A stretch of 64,000 nt of DNA. It comes from Leptodontidium sp. MPI-SDFR-AT-0119 (lineage: Eukaryota; Ascomycota; Leotiomycetes; Helotiales; Leptodontidiaceae). Positions 11,085 through 25,719 of this stretch are shown in pieces. The stretch is taken from the NCBI GenBank assembly GCA_020726505.1, contig JAHLEZ010000029.1:558001-622000 (forward strand), in the 5' to 3' direction. How positions within the stretch are numbered: position 1 is the stretch's first letter; the number at the start of each line of letters is the position of its first letter. Under the pieces are notes generated by a model. It saw nothing but the letters and a program-made list of their open reading frames with translations. It had not been told where the DNA came from and ran no database searches. Made by a program: the position numbers and the translations under genes.

Positions 11085-11874
11085 ACGTCTCACCCCTAGA
11101 TTCCGCCCACCCCTAGATTCCGCCCGCCTTTTACACCAAAAATCGCGATTTTAAGGCATTAATATCTTTATAATTAATTAATAAAAAGTTATAATTTTTT
11201 AATATTTGTATATATTAGCACTTATAAACTAGCTTTATAAAGTCAAAAGTAATTTGAATTGTAAATTATTACGTAATATTAAATTTAAGTTTTTACATAC
11301 AAAAAACGCCAAATTTCACTTACTAATAACTTCTTTAATAATTTATATAACTATATAAAACTTTAATAAAATAAAGTTTATACATAAATCTTTAATTTTT
11401 ATAAGTTTTAAAGTACTTGTACTAGTAGTTATTTTTTACTTAAGTAATTAATTTCTCTCATACAAATTATTTGTATGGCACGTGATACTTTACTTAAGTT
11501 TAAAATATCTATTAATAGAATCGTCTTTAAACTTGAGATTCTCGATGACTTATAATAAACGCAATTTAATTGCAAGTTTTAAGTAATTATATTAATAATT
11601 ACAAAAGTTATTCAAAGATTTAAAAAAATCATTTTTACACCAAATTTGTATGAGAGAAATTTTTTAGACTTTAAATGCTTAGTTTGTAATATTACGTAAT
11701 ATGAAACGAATAAGATATACAAAATAAAAAATATCATATAAAATATATTTCAAATCTTTAGTTTCAACTTTTTTTATTAATAAATTATAAAGATATTAAT
11801 TATTAAAAGTGGTGAGTTTTGGTGTAAAAGGGTGGGCGGAATCTAGGGGTGGGCGGGATCTAGGGGTGGGACGT
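11085..11874. mobile_element. Foldback (MITE-like) DNA transposon with TA duplication
   Basis: A 790-bp element flanked by TA at 11083-11084 and 11875-11876, with long inverted ends. Both ends hold a tandem motif, CACCCCTAGATTCCGCC twice on the left and its near-identical complement on the right, followed by TTTTACACCAAAA. The inversion continues inward through AATATCTTTATAATT, ATTACGTAATATTA and TTTCTCTCATACAAATT, so the whole element is an imperfect palindrome. The interior is AT-rich and has no transposase. TA target duplication and ends starting ACGTC point to a Tc1/mariner/pogo-type non-autonomous element; the superfamily is inference. Confidence 0.82.
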
Positions 11875-11876
11875 TA

Positions 11877-12627
11877 ACTCTACTCAATGAAACTCGTGCT
11901 AAAGTGCTGTATACAACTATGAGAAGCTATTAAAAAGTTCCTTATATCATATGCGGATAAGGATATCCACTAGGATCATTTAAAGCAAGAAAAATAACTT
12001 CCTTTAGGTGAAATTTCAAGGTTTTTAGCTATTTTCAAGTAATTGTAATGAAGCAGCGCTCCAGTGCAGTCAAGTATGGGAGCAAGAGTATGGCAAAGGA
12101 GTATACTATAGGTCTAGTACGGAGGAAACAAAGAAGATGGAGAGCTTCCCTCGAGTAAGGGGGATGCACTCCTTATATACATGGTCTCCTCTGAAACCCC
12201 TCCGACTCTGCCCCTAGTCTACACCCCCCTATGATCTCGCTTAGGGTCCCATGTGAGGCTGTCCTTACACCTCTACTACTCATCTTACTAAGGTAGATTT
12301 TGATTTTCCATGAATAATCCCGTGGCTTGCCATTGAATCATAGTGATATATTATTTTCGTTTACTTATTGATCTTGAGTAGTAACTTTTGTCATTGCTGA
12401 CTTTGTCAATCTGAATAAGGGTTGAAATATTGATGAGTACCTTCTAAATAGCGCAAAGAGCTCAATCATTATTATCTAACTCAGCGAAGCTTATTAATAT
12501 CGAAATTTCATGCAGTAGTTTATATAGTGGACCAAGAGCCCTTAAAATAGGTTGGAATGAATGTTTAGATATTGATTGCCATGAGAAACATGAAACTAAA
12601 TCCCATAACTGGGAACAAAACTTCCAA
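11877..12627. other. Gene-free stretch with an LTR-like segment
   Basis: No gene. The segment 12044-12269 starts TGTAATG and ends CTTACA (terminal inversion TGTAA/TTACA), has a TATATA box near 12174 and is less AT-rich than its flanks, which would fit a solo LTR of about 226 bp. The flanks do not show a matching target duplication and I see no second copy here, so this is only a suggestion. Confidence 0.35.
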
Positions 12628-13567
12628 TTAACCTGTTATTTTAACATTGACCAGCTTCCAGGTCGCCCTCACCGTGACTCGATCCCACCATGCCTTCACA
12701 TTGGGCCTACTGGTAGTAAGCTCACCCTCGCCAGCTTCAAACAGCTTCTCCGTGTATGGCATATAGAAAGTGTCAATGAGTGAGAAGACATTACCTCCCA
12801 TATATTTCTGCTTAGCTAGGAGAGTGTCGAAAATATCCAATTTGTCAGACAACTTCTTCGTTACGAGATCCACAACTTCCGGTATGGCCTCAAGACCACG
12901 CCACCTGTTTCCACGTGAGTTATGAGTTTGAAAGATGGAGAAGTGGAATAACGTACTTATAGAATAGATTCTGTGCGACGAGTTCGCTAGCGAAAGCATC
13001 AAAATCCGTGAGTTCCACGGACGCCCACTGATCGAAGAGAGCGGTTGCTTTGAGGTCTTTGCAGTCTGGAATCAAGTCTTTGCTTTGCCCGTTGTACTTC
13101 GTTGCGAGGTAGCGACAGATGGCTCGTGACTCTGTAAATGCGGTCAGTTCGGATCTAGGGCTCCCATCATTCGTCCTTACCGTAAAGCGTGAAATCCCCG
13201 TCCTCAAGAACGGGTATCAAGCCAAAGGGATGCTTGGCAGTATGGGGTAGCTTCTAATGAAACATGTCATCCGAATGCATTATCCTACGGTAATTACAAT
13301 TAATCAATAAGTACCTTGTGCTCACCGGCCATAACATCCGGTGAATACAAAGTGAAGTCGGTTACTCCAAGCACAGCAAGCCTAGAGAACAGTGAGGTCC
13401 CAAATTGCTGCATTCAGAGGGATTTGCGAGCATCTGCTCCCGAGCTGTTATAAGTTTGAAAAGCCACTCTTGAAATTCGGAGAATAGTAAAAATCCTGCT
13501 CAATTACATACCTTAGGAGAACACGTTGCGTGCAGGTAGCGATATTATTGCCAATTATGTGAACCAT
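12628..13567 (-). CDS. Glutathione S-transferase (fungal phi-like)
   Basis: Cytosolic GST conjugating glutathione to electrophiles. Five exons restore a continuous protein: 13512-13567, 13315-13381, 13181-13253, 12957-13131 and 12628-12904, giving 215 aa, the usual GST length. The N-terminal thioredoxin-like half has ATCTQRVL, where the phi-like active Ser/Cys lies, PFGLIPVLEDGDFTLY, and the glutathione gamma-glutamyl contact ESRAICRYLA. The C-terminal helical half has KAWWDRVTVRATWK. All four introns (130, 61, 49 and 52 nt) have GT-AG ends and keep phase. It is divergent from the decarboxylase gene at 14959 across a 1.4-kb region that holds a CGG inverted repeat at 14521. In the cluster it likely removes reactive quinones or epoxides. 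Confidence 0.85.
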
Positions 13568-15981
<2,414 letters not shown>

Positions 15982-16214
15982 AACAGAATATCCTGTAATT
16001 GGGTAGATACATAAATAAAGAGTATATCCGTTGAAACAAAGTTTACCATTTGATCTTCAAGACTAGACCTGCCTGGTACGCAGAAATTTACCGTTTTCGT
16101 TTTCTATCGTCATGTATTCATAAGATTATTGAGTTCTCCAACCCAGCCCAAGTCATCCCAAGATTGGAATCCGGAAGCTTCCCAGCCGAGATATGTCGAG
16201 CCAGCAACATCATT

Positions 16215-17330
16215 CTACCAAACATTTAGAGTCTCACCCTCATTGACAGGTGTTGTATTAACCTCAGGGCCATATTGGGTGTAGCTATCCAAGACATTCT
16301 CACTCCGGCCGTCCGGTCGGAAGATTCTGGTCACAAGCCGACTCGATCTTTCGCGTTTGAAAGTAGCTATCTGTTGTTGACGCTTATTAACTACGTTAGA
16401 GAGATCAGATAATATCTCCAGGTAACGTTCTGACTGTTGACTTTGAGTGGAGAATTTTTGAAGTACGGCCATAGCCCCATCGAAAGACTTTCTATCCTGA
16501 ATATCGGTGTCTTCTGTGATGAGCATGACAAGTCCTAAGATAAGTGCGGCTGCAAAAGTCTGGGCTCTGTATACAAAGATTAGTTTATGATAGTCGTCTT
16601 AGGTCTATTTCCTTACTGCAAGAGGCACATGTTGTCAAGGATGAAGCCTACCAACAAGATCTCTTGACAGCCCTCAAGCATAAAGACTGCCGCATCTTCG
16701 CAAGTCTTCGCCAATTGCACGATCTCGAAATCATCAACAAAAGAAGCTGTACCCCCATATCTTTAGATGTGCTAAACAGGAGCTGTCTTATGAGGAATGG
16801 CCTCGTTGTTTGCATGGCCGCAAAATAATGAGAGCATGCTGCATGCATGTTCCCTAATACAAGTTCTTGATCCAAAATTTCTGCGCATCTGTTGAGATGA
16901 GGCAGACTGTAGACTTGGAAGGTGAGTTGAGCTCCATTTTGTGAGTCTTTCTAGGAGAATATTGACCGAGGCGGCGTAGGTGAGCTGCTGCCTATCCAGA
17001 TCAGCCGTAACGCGATCTATTGTTTTCAAAAGTTGATATGTCGCATCTAGACCAGGCGATATTGATATATCCGAGATTCCAGGACTTTTAACGTAAGGTG
17101 GAATAAGTCCATCTCTTGGGTGCAAAGTTGCTGATGGTCGACCAAGGAAGGAGCTGACCTGGGAATCTAGAACATGAAGACTTTTCCAAGTTCGAAGCCT
17201 GAAAAGAAGTCAGCCAGCGGCCCAGATCTTGAAATCATTGATGAAAATACCTTTCGTGGTTTCCCTTCTTCGCTAGTGGCCCAAATGGTTCCTCATGATG
17301 TAAGCCTATCGCATGCGCTGCTCTAGCTGA
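16215..17330 (-). pseudogene. Fungal-specific transcription factor pseudogene (no DNA-binding domain)
   Basis: Degraded C-terminal two thirds of a zinc-cluster regulator. Reading the minus strand from about 17330: AHAIGLHHEEPFGP, an intron joining to LRTWKSLHVLDSQVSSFLGRPSAT, which is the typical fungal_trans (R)LWWSLYVLDR...GRP signature, then NMHAACSHYFAAMQTTRPFLI, then the segment TCEDAAVFMLEGCQEILLV, an intron near 16570-16620, and QTFAAALILGLVMLITED. Two frameshifts are needed, one near 16915-16930 and one near 16750-16780, and the N-terminal part with the zinc cluster is absent. It abuts regulator 1 head to head, so an earlier regulator gene may have stood here. The coding remains are not AT-biased, so decay looks like relaxed selection rather than RIP. 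Confidence 0.7.
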
Positions 17331-17522
17331 CCGACTTATTGAGCACTCTAGGCCTGACTAGCGAGGGGGGGTTGGTCGGATACTTGTAGAAGGCGGAAGA
17401 CGCACCCGGAAAGGGAAAGAGGGGTTCAAGTCGAAGGCGGAGCGAGTGACGCAATTGGGGTTTCTGAGTCTAATGGCGAACGCTAATTAATTATTCGATT
17501 TACAGACCGCTCGCTCACTCAC

Positions 17523-17531
17523 TTCCCCGCA
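17523..17531 (+). promoter_or_regulatory. CGG-type half site before regulator 1
   Basis: TTCCCCGCA, 142 bp before the start of regulator 1. It matches one arm of the inverted repeats at 14521 and 36771. A site in a regulator's own promoter would allow autoregulation; that is inference. Confidence 0.4.
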
Positions 17532-17611
17532 CTGCACTGTATACTAACTAACTGCACTGCAAGAACTCTGTGCAGCCTCTTCATTCAATCTCTCCCAGGT
17601 CAACTCTTGAG

Positions 17612-17659
17612 TATCACGTATCACGTATCACGTATCACGTCTCACGTCTCACGTATCAC
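17612..17659 (+). repeat. Heptamer tandem repeat in the leader of regulator 1
   Basis: About seven head-to-tail copies of a TATCACG-type heptamer with slight variation (TCTCACG in the middle), ending 14 bp before the ATG of regulator 1. Each unit contains CACG. It may be simple-sequence expansion in the 5' UTR or a cluster of short binding sites. Confidence 0.7.
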
Positions 17660-17672
17660 CATAGCCACTGCG

Positions 17673-20659
17673 ATGCCCCAGACAGGCGACAGAAGAAGTC
17701 GCCTCAGCGACGACGACTCTCCGGCTCCAGCGCCCAAGAGAACAGCGACACGCAAGCGCGCTCCCCTGGCGTGTGAGGAGTGTCGAGTGCGCAAACGGAA
17801 ATGCGATAGTGCTACCCCATCCTGTGGTGCGTGTACAAAACGAAGAACCATTTGCGTCTACCTCCCTGAGATCCAGGCGAGGGAGTGGCACCAAAGGTAT
17901 GTTCTGTTTCCACAACCGCGCCAGACTTGTCGGTTGGGTCGTTGACCTCAATACGGCCAACAGCATGATTCAATCTCTCAAATCACGGCTCCGAGAACTA
18001 GAAGACACGGATGTCTGGCCCAAGAGTGATGGCAGAAGTGTGTCAGTGGTTAGTCCAACCATAACCACAACCACAACCACAAAGGCAACCACCGCAGGCC
18101 TGCCGTCTGCCCAACCTCAACCTCAACCTCAACCCACGAACACGACAGCATTAATGAGATCCCCCAAACGAGGGGACAACGCGACAACTACGGCTTTGCC
18201 ATCTGCATCCCAAACTCAATCGCCCGACAACTCCACCGCTACTACACTATCGAATCAGACTCCCCCGACGCCCAGAGACCAGATGCGAGAGATCATCTCG
18301 TTGGATCCGATCCAATTTCCTCAAACGGGTCCCATACAGGAGGTATCTCCTTCGCGTTGTATCGAACCAGACAGCCTCGAGCGATTAATGAAACCAATCG
18401 GGGTAGCATTCAACAACAACAACAACAACAACAACGGCGATTTCGAGATCAAGACTCACACGCCGTCGACAGAGTCGACCGGCTTACCCGCCCCATCATC
18501 TCTCGCACCGAGTCAGAAAATGAATTGTACGTGCACCTCCGCAGTCGATGCCATGCGTTGCAGCCTTCCGCCTCGGAAGCGAGCAGATGCCTTGATCAAC
18601 GTCTTCTTTTCTAGGATTCACCGCATGTACCCAGCTCTCCACGAACCCACCTTCAGGAAGCAATACGAAAGGCTGTTTGAGTCGAAGAGCACAGCCGGTC
18701 AATCAATGGCGGCTACGTCCTGTTGCGGATTCTGTACAGAGAAGAGCGGTGGCGCATTATGCCCCGCCACGGTTCACGCAGTGCTAGCCCTTGGGGCCCT
18801 CTTTGAAACCTCATCGCTAGAGCAAAACGCTATTCGTGCGGACGCCTTTTTTCAATTTGTTCAGGGCTTCGACCTGCTCGAGACCTTGGACAATGAGGTA
18901 GGCATCGAGCTTGTTCAACTCGGGCTTCTCATGGGATTCTACCTGCAAAGCACGTCGAGGTATTCCAAGTGCTGGAACATTTCTGGTCTGACGATTCGCA
19001 TGGCCCAGAATATGGGGCTACATTTCAATATTGTCGAAGCTCGGAAAAGAGGACTGATTTCGTCTTGCCCCACGCAACTGGACTGCGAGATGCGTACGCG
19101 CGTGTGGCATACTTGTATCCTGCTAGAAACGTAGGCTTCTTTCACCTCTCCCCTGTCCGAGAAACTTCACGGCGCTTTCGGCTTGGATCGTTCCATTCCC
19201 TTTTCCACGTTACACTTCGTCCTAATTGTAAAGGGCAAGTGTCTAACCATGCTCTTACAGTGAAGTATCGATGTCTTTCGGCCAACCTATGATGGTCCCT
19301 TCCGCCGGCAAACACGTGATGTTACCTGAGGTTATCGACGACGAACGCTTGAGCACCGAGGTGGGTAAGTGGAACGCACAACCTGAAGGCATCCCTAGCT
19401 TAATGGAGAGCTTTGTACACCGAATGAAGCTCTACGACATTATAGGACAGGTCCTGGATAGGCAGCAACTCGACACCGGCACCTTGATGGATGCCACTGC
19501 TAGCATTCAAAGCATTATCAATCTCGACAACCAGATTACTGAGTGGCGAAACAAGCTCCCGTCCTACCTACGCTACGATCCGCAGACGTCCGCATGCAAT
19601 TCTATCCATGAGACCACGGCCGATGCTGTGACAAACCCGAATCCAAGCTTGGATATGCGAGCCATGTCTAAAAGGCTTTACTGCAAGTACGTGAGAAATG
19701 CGCCTTTTGAAAGAACTTTAAACGCTGAAGGATTTGATTCTAGATTCCTCCACACCAGGCAACTCATCCTCCGACCTGCGTTGGACCTCATGTTCGCCAG
19801 TCAACAAACTCGTAAGAAAGCGGGCAGCAACCCGGAGTCAATGGAGGCAGGAGTCTCGGACTCAGTTCTTTCCAGTTTCGCATCGCAGACTGTCCTGAAT
19901 GCTTGCAGCTTCGTCACATTTCTCGCTCTCGGGATTGGATCGCACAATTTCACCTGCTGGTGGGATAACATCGGCTGTGAGTCAATAATGACGACAAGCT
20001 TGAAGATGTGTGCTAACTACCGTCCTTTCGCAGACCTGCACACGTGCGGCAGTACGATACTGATAGCTCGCCTGTGTCAATTCGACGATCCGCGGATAAC
20101 GGACGATTCACTGTCGACTAGTTGGGGGTTATGTGTGCAGTACCTGTCGCGCTACACGGGAGTGAGCATCATTGCCAAGCGGTCGTCGCAACTTCTACGA
20201 GAGAGTGCGAAGAGGTTGCTCGGAAGCCCCTATCCGCAGCCAGTGAGTGTCCGAACGATTTCTCGCTCAATGGAACATGCAGACTGACTAATCGAGGGAA
20301 CAAAGTGTCTTCAGTCCGCAAGCAACCAAAATATACTTACAACGAACAAGCAGCAGCAACAGCAACAGCAAGCCCTGCTTGGGAGTCCTCTTGATTTCTC
20401 AAACGATACGGTTCAACCAGTAGTCGACTTGAACCGAAGCCAAGTACTGGACAAAGACATTTCTCTCCAGCAGCCCCGATTTGAGTGGGGACGAGACTGT
20501 TTGTCAGAAACGGTGCTCGGTGAGGGGTTTTCAGACTTCAACGGTGGTGACTTGTGGGACTTTGATCCCACTGGAGCAGTGTCATGGCCTTTTATGCCGT
20601 CTCTGTCACAGCTCGAGACATTCCCCCAGCGCTACAATGGTTCAAACATGGCACGTTGA
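17673..20659 (+). CDS. Zn2Cys6 transcription factor 1 (cluster regulator candidate)
   Basis: Nuclear zinc-cluster activator or repressor, 870 aa from six exons: 17673-17896, 17964-19130, 19261-19686, 19744-19976, 20034-20242, 20306-20659. The C6 zinc cluster is at residues 34-61 (Cys 34, 37, 44, 51, 54, 61) with basic RVRKRK, followed by an SLKSRLRELED-like dimerisation stretch, a low-complexity Thr/Pro/Gln/Asn linker (AAC repeat near 18412), then the fungal_trans domain with NVFFSRIHRMYPALHEPTFRKQY, IELVQLGLLMGFYLQST and GLTIRMAQNMGLH. A poly-Gln run follows in exon 6 near 20350. Two introns (19687-19743 and 19977-20033) are 57 nt, in frame and stop-free, so they are easily mistaken for coding. 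Regulator 2 at 54764-57741 is a paralogue with matching intron positions. It probably controls the surrounding catabolic genes through the CGG repeats. Confidence 0.88.
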
Positions 20660-21735
20660 GGGCCAGCGCTTGCAAGACTCTCAGAAAGGTATGAAACTCT
20701 CTTTGAGTACAATTTATACACATCTACTCTTCGTGCTAATCCCTCGGATGGACTGCGATTCAGCACGAATCTTGGTGGCTTGATTGGTTTTCTGCCGTTT
20801 TACATCACATGTCTTCCACTACTCGTTTAGTCAAGCAGCCATTGGCGCAATCAATACCACTTCGCGTTCTTTGCTCTTGCCATGCCCACTCTCTCGTTGG
20901 CGCACCAGGGAACGCCACGCCCACGTCGGGCAAGTAAAGATAGTCATAGGGAACGCCCAGCGTGGAAATGTTTACTGTTCGCGTACGTTTTAAACTCCGC
21001 GGAGAACATGGGGTCTTGTGACGGAGCCATAATCTGCAAGGGCACTAAATGTCTGAGATTCCTCCTTCCTCACCACCCTGGAGTCTGTTGTACATCAAAT
21101 CTATCCAGAAGAGATCAGACGCGAGAAGAAAAATAATCGCACGTGGCCTGATGAAAAATGCCAATGTATGTATGTCTCAATGTTTTCAACAGCGTCGGGC
21201 ACTATCGCTCATCTCTGGTATGTACATTGACAGTGCCATTGCGACAAGTGAGAACGCCAGAGCTCAACTTATATCGAAAAACAAAAGTTGGATCGTGGTT
21301 ACAACATTTTCAATCATGTCGCTGCCTGTCATGCAGATCGTGGTCCTCTTCAAAAAGACCTCAGCAGGGCTCAAGGTGATGGATGCAGTCTCACGCATTC
21401 CTTCGCTTCCGATCCAGGAGAAAGCCAAGTCCTGCTGTTGAACTATGTGTGCGGCGTTAACTACATTAACACTGCACTGTCCTTAAAATGATTCGGATTA
21501 CTTACTATCTGATTACTTATTATTTGATTACTAAATAAGGCGAGGTAGAAGAGAGAAAATGGAAAGGGAAGATTTAGAAGGAAGGGACAAAAAATAGCCA
21601 GGCAAAAATTAGCATAGTCTTGAAAATATAGTAGTTGTTCCGTTCCAGGACAGTATTTGCATAGTTGTGTCAATCTCTATTTGACTTTCATTTTCATTCT
21701 CCCCTGCAATGTTTTCTAATACTGCCGCTCGTCGC
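20660..21735. other. Intergenic, no gene supported
   Basis: Several overlapping frames (longest 130 aa at 21049-21441) occur in different phases on the plus strand, none with a domain or intron signals. The right part, about 21480-21735, is AT-rich and is likely the 3' side of the minus-strand esterase gene. Confidence 0.45.
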
Positions 21736-23711
<1,976 letters not shown>

Positions 23712-24297
23712 GTTTACTGGAAGACTCTTATAGAAGTACTCCTATGTTCAATAATTTCAGGAGAGTCTATATTATATTTAGAAAGAGTGTATCTCTATTT
23801 ACAAGATCGGGGCGGGGAGCTGCTTACTGGGGAGACCAGTCTTGGTTCAACTTGCTTGAATAAGCATCTGGACGAACAACAGAATAGGGAAATTGTTGCT
23901 GGACTGAATGTTTGTCGACGACGTCGGAGACTATCACACTGGTCAGGAAGGGGTGACGTCGAAGTGGAGTGTAGACATCCGGCCAGCGTTCCAGTTTCAT
24001 TTTGGAGAATGGGCTAGTGGAGTCGACCCGGATCGGATCCCCCATGGAATACAGAACAAAGCGGGTTCTCAAGACGCTGCCGCCTTATCCCCGCAGCCGC
24101 GCTCGCCGTTCCGCCTTACCATCGCACGTCGCGGCCTCCTCGTAAGCGAACTCCTTACGCCGCGACACACGTCACACATCCAAATTGATTTAAGGAAGCC
24201 GTGATGACGGCTAATACGGGCTTGAAGATCTCCAGACAATCAAAAGTCATCAAATTATCATACTTCGAAGTCAAGAATACTATCCAACAACGTCATC
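23712..24297. promoter_or_regulatory. Divergent promoter, esterase / VOC gene
   Basis: 586 bp between two divergent start codons. It contains ATCCCCGCA at 24087-24095, one arm of the cluster CGG element, and a weaker AAGCGGGTT near 24060. No inverted partner at the 6-3-6 spacing is seen. Confidence 0.5.
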
Positions 24298-24984
24298 ATG
24301 ATGAACGGCGCAACTGCAACCAAGGCCGGGGACAAATCCACATCCCATCTTGCTGCAGCAGACCGTTCGCGTCCCGAAACTATTGCGCACTTCGGTATCC
24401 GATGCCAGCCCGACAAGTACAAGGAATTGGTCGACTGGCATTGCAAATTCTGGGGTGCTCGAATCATCTTGTCCACCGACATCCACACCATGATCACATG
24501 GGACGACGAGCATCATCGCTTGGTCATTCTGAACAATCCAGATCACGAACAGCCCAGTAACAAGCGGACCGTGACTGGAATCTACCACATGGCTTTCAGC
24601 TACCCGACTCTCGCCTCTCTGGCCCAGGGTTACGAGGAGAAGAAGGCTCTCGGCATCAAGCCCCACTGGCCTGTCAACCACGGCATGAGCACCAGCATGT
24701 ATTACTTCGACCCTGACGGAAACGAATTTGAGATGCAAGTCGACAACTTCGCCACGGCTGCCGAAGCTCATGACTTTATGGCCAGTCTGGAATTTGTTGA
24801 GAACCAGATCGGAGTGGACTTCGACCCCGAGGAGTTCGTCCGCCGCGTCAAGAGTGGCGAATCCGAGGAGATTATCAAGAAGCGTCCCAGAATTGGAGTA
24901 AGGTATACTCGATGGGACAATTCCATGTACTTCAAGCCCGAGGATAGATTCAAGACTGGGGCTTCCTCCCTTACCACTAAATAA
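24298..24984 (+). CDS. VOC-family protein, extradiol dioxygenase-like
   Basis: Vicinal-oxygen-chelate (glyoxalase/bleomycin-resistance/dioxygenase) protein, one exon, 228 aa. Candidate metal ligands are His in ETIAHFGIRC, His in GIYHMAFSY and Glu in DGNEFEMQV, the His-His-Glu set of type I extradiol dioxygenases; STSMYYFDPDGNEFE is the typical C-terminal signature. Bacterial relatives cleave catechols or biphenyl-2,3-diol using Fe(II). Fungi usually open catechol rings with intradiol enzymes, so a VOC protein next to a decarboxylase that makes catechols is noteworthy. Other VOC roles (glyoxalase, epimerase, fosfomycin-type) cannot be excluded by sequence. It starts at the first ATG; MM at the start makes the exact residue uncertain by one. 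Confidence 0.8.
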   Translation: MMNGATATKAGDKSTSHLAAADRSRPETIAHFGIRCQPDKYKELVDWHCKFWGARIILSTDIHTMITWDDEHHRLVILNNPDHEQPSNKRTVTGIYHMAFSYPTLASLAQGYEEKKALGIKPHWPVNHGMSTSMYYFDPDGNEFEMQVDNFATAAEAHDFMASLEFVENQIGVDFDPEEFVRRVKSGESEEIIKKRPRIGVRYTRWDNSMYFKPEDRFKTGASSLTTK

Positions 24985-25719
24985 ACCCCCAGTCAATTTG
25001 AACATCAATGCAATGGCGGTGGGCACGCAATTGTTCAATGAGTGTTCAGATGAGAAACATGAGATATAGAGCACTTCTCGATAGCACTATGTCCAATCAT
25101 GAATGGGTACATACTTCGCCATATCTACTGTGAGCAGTTTAATTTTGGATATGTGCACAGGCTCCCTTCCATTTCGTGCGTAATCCTTGGGTATCATCTG
25201 TCCAGGAGTTGATTAAGACACTAGTTATGAGGGTGTCCGCATTCGTTGTGCCTTCAAGTGACCAGCAGGGCGTAGCCACTCTGCTTTCAGTAGATTGCAG
25301 ATGTCAAGGAATTATCTAGCACTTCCAGCACATACCTGGAGGTCTATATAGACGAGAGCGTGCCCCAATCTAGGAGCGAGACATCAAGCAACTCATTTAA
25401 ACCAAGTGTCAGTAAGGTCTACACGGGTTGTATCACAGGCTGGATTAAAGCTACCATAGAATTAATCACGCGACGTCCAGATATTTCGATCAGGTGATTA
25501 TCCAGCAGTGTGACCAAGTCTTACATATATTCGAAACTGGACACTTTTTGCATAAGCAGTCTCATGAAGTGCATACTTTAGACTAACGAATGATTTTTGA
25601 AATTCATACATGCACATATACTAATGCTACCAGTAAATGTAGCTAGAGTGTTTCTGTTCATCCTGCATACATTACTAAGTACTAGGCTAACAGGACGCCA
25701 GACGGCCTTCCTTGCGATA
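24985..25719. other. Convergent intergenic region, nothing seen
   Basis: Lies between the 3' ends of the VOC and P450 genes. No coding feature, repeat or RNA gene was recognised. Confidence 0.5.

Noticed and set aside
17608..17660. Short tandem repeats as a CRISPR-like array
   Set aside because: Units are 7 bp head to tail with no spacers, in a fungal genome.
18357..18614. 85-aa Gln-rich frame
   Set aside because: Alternative frame over the AAC repeat within exon 2 of regulator 1.
21049..21441. 130-aa plus-strand frame
   Set aside because: Two other frames overlap it in other phases, and no family, signal peptide or intron logic supports it.
24280..25074. 264-aa minus-strand open frame
   Set aside because: It is the antisense shadow of the VOC gene, with no domain of its own; the plus-strand protein has clear metal ligands.
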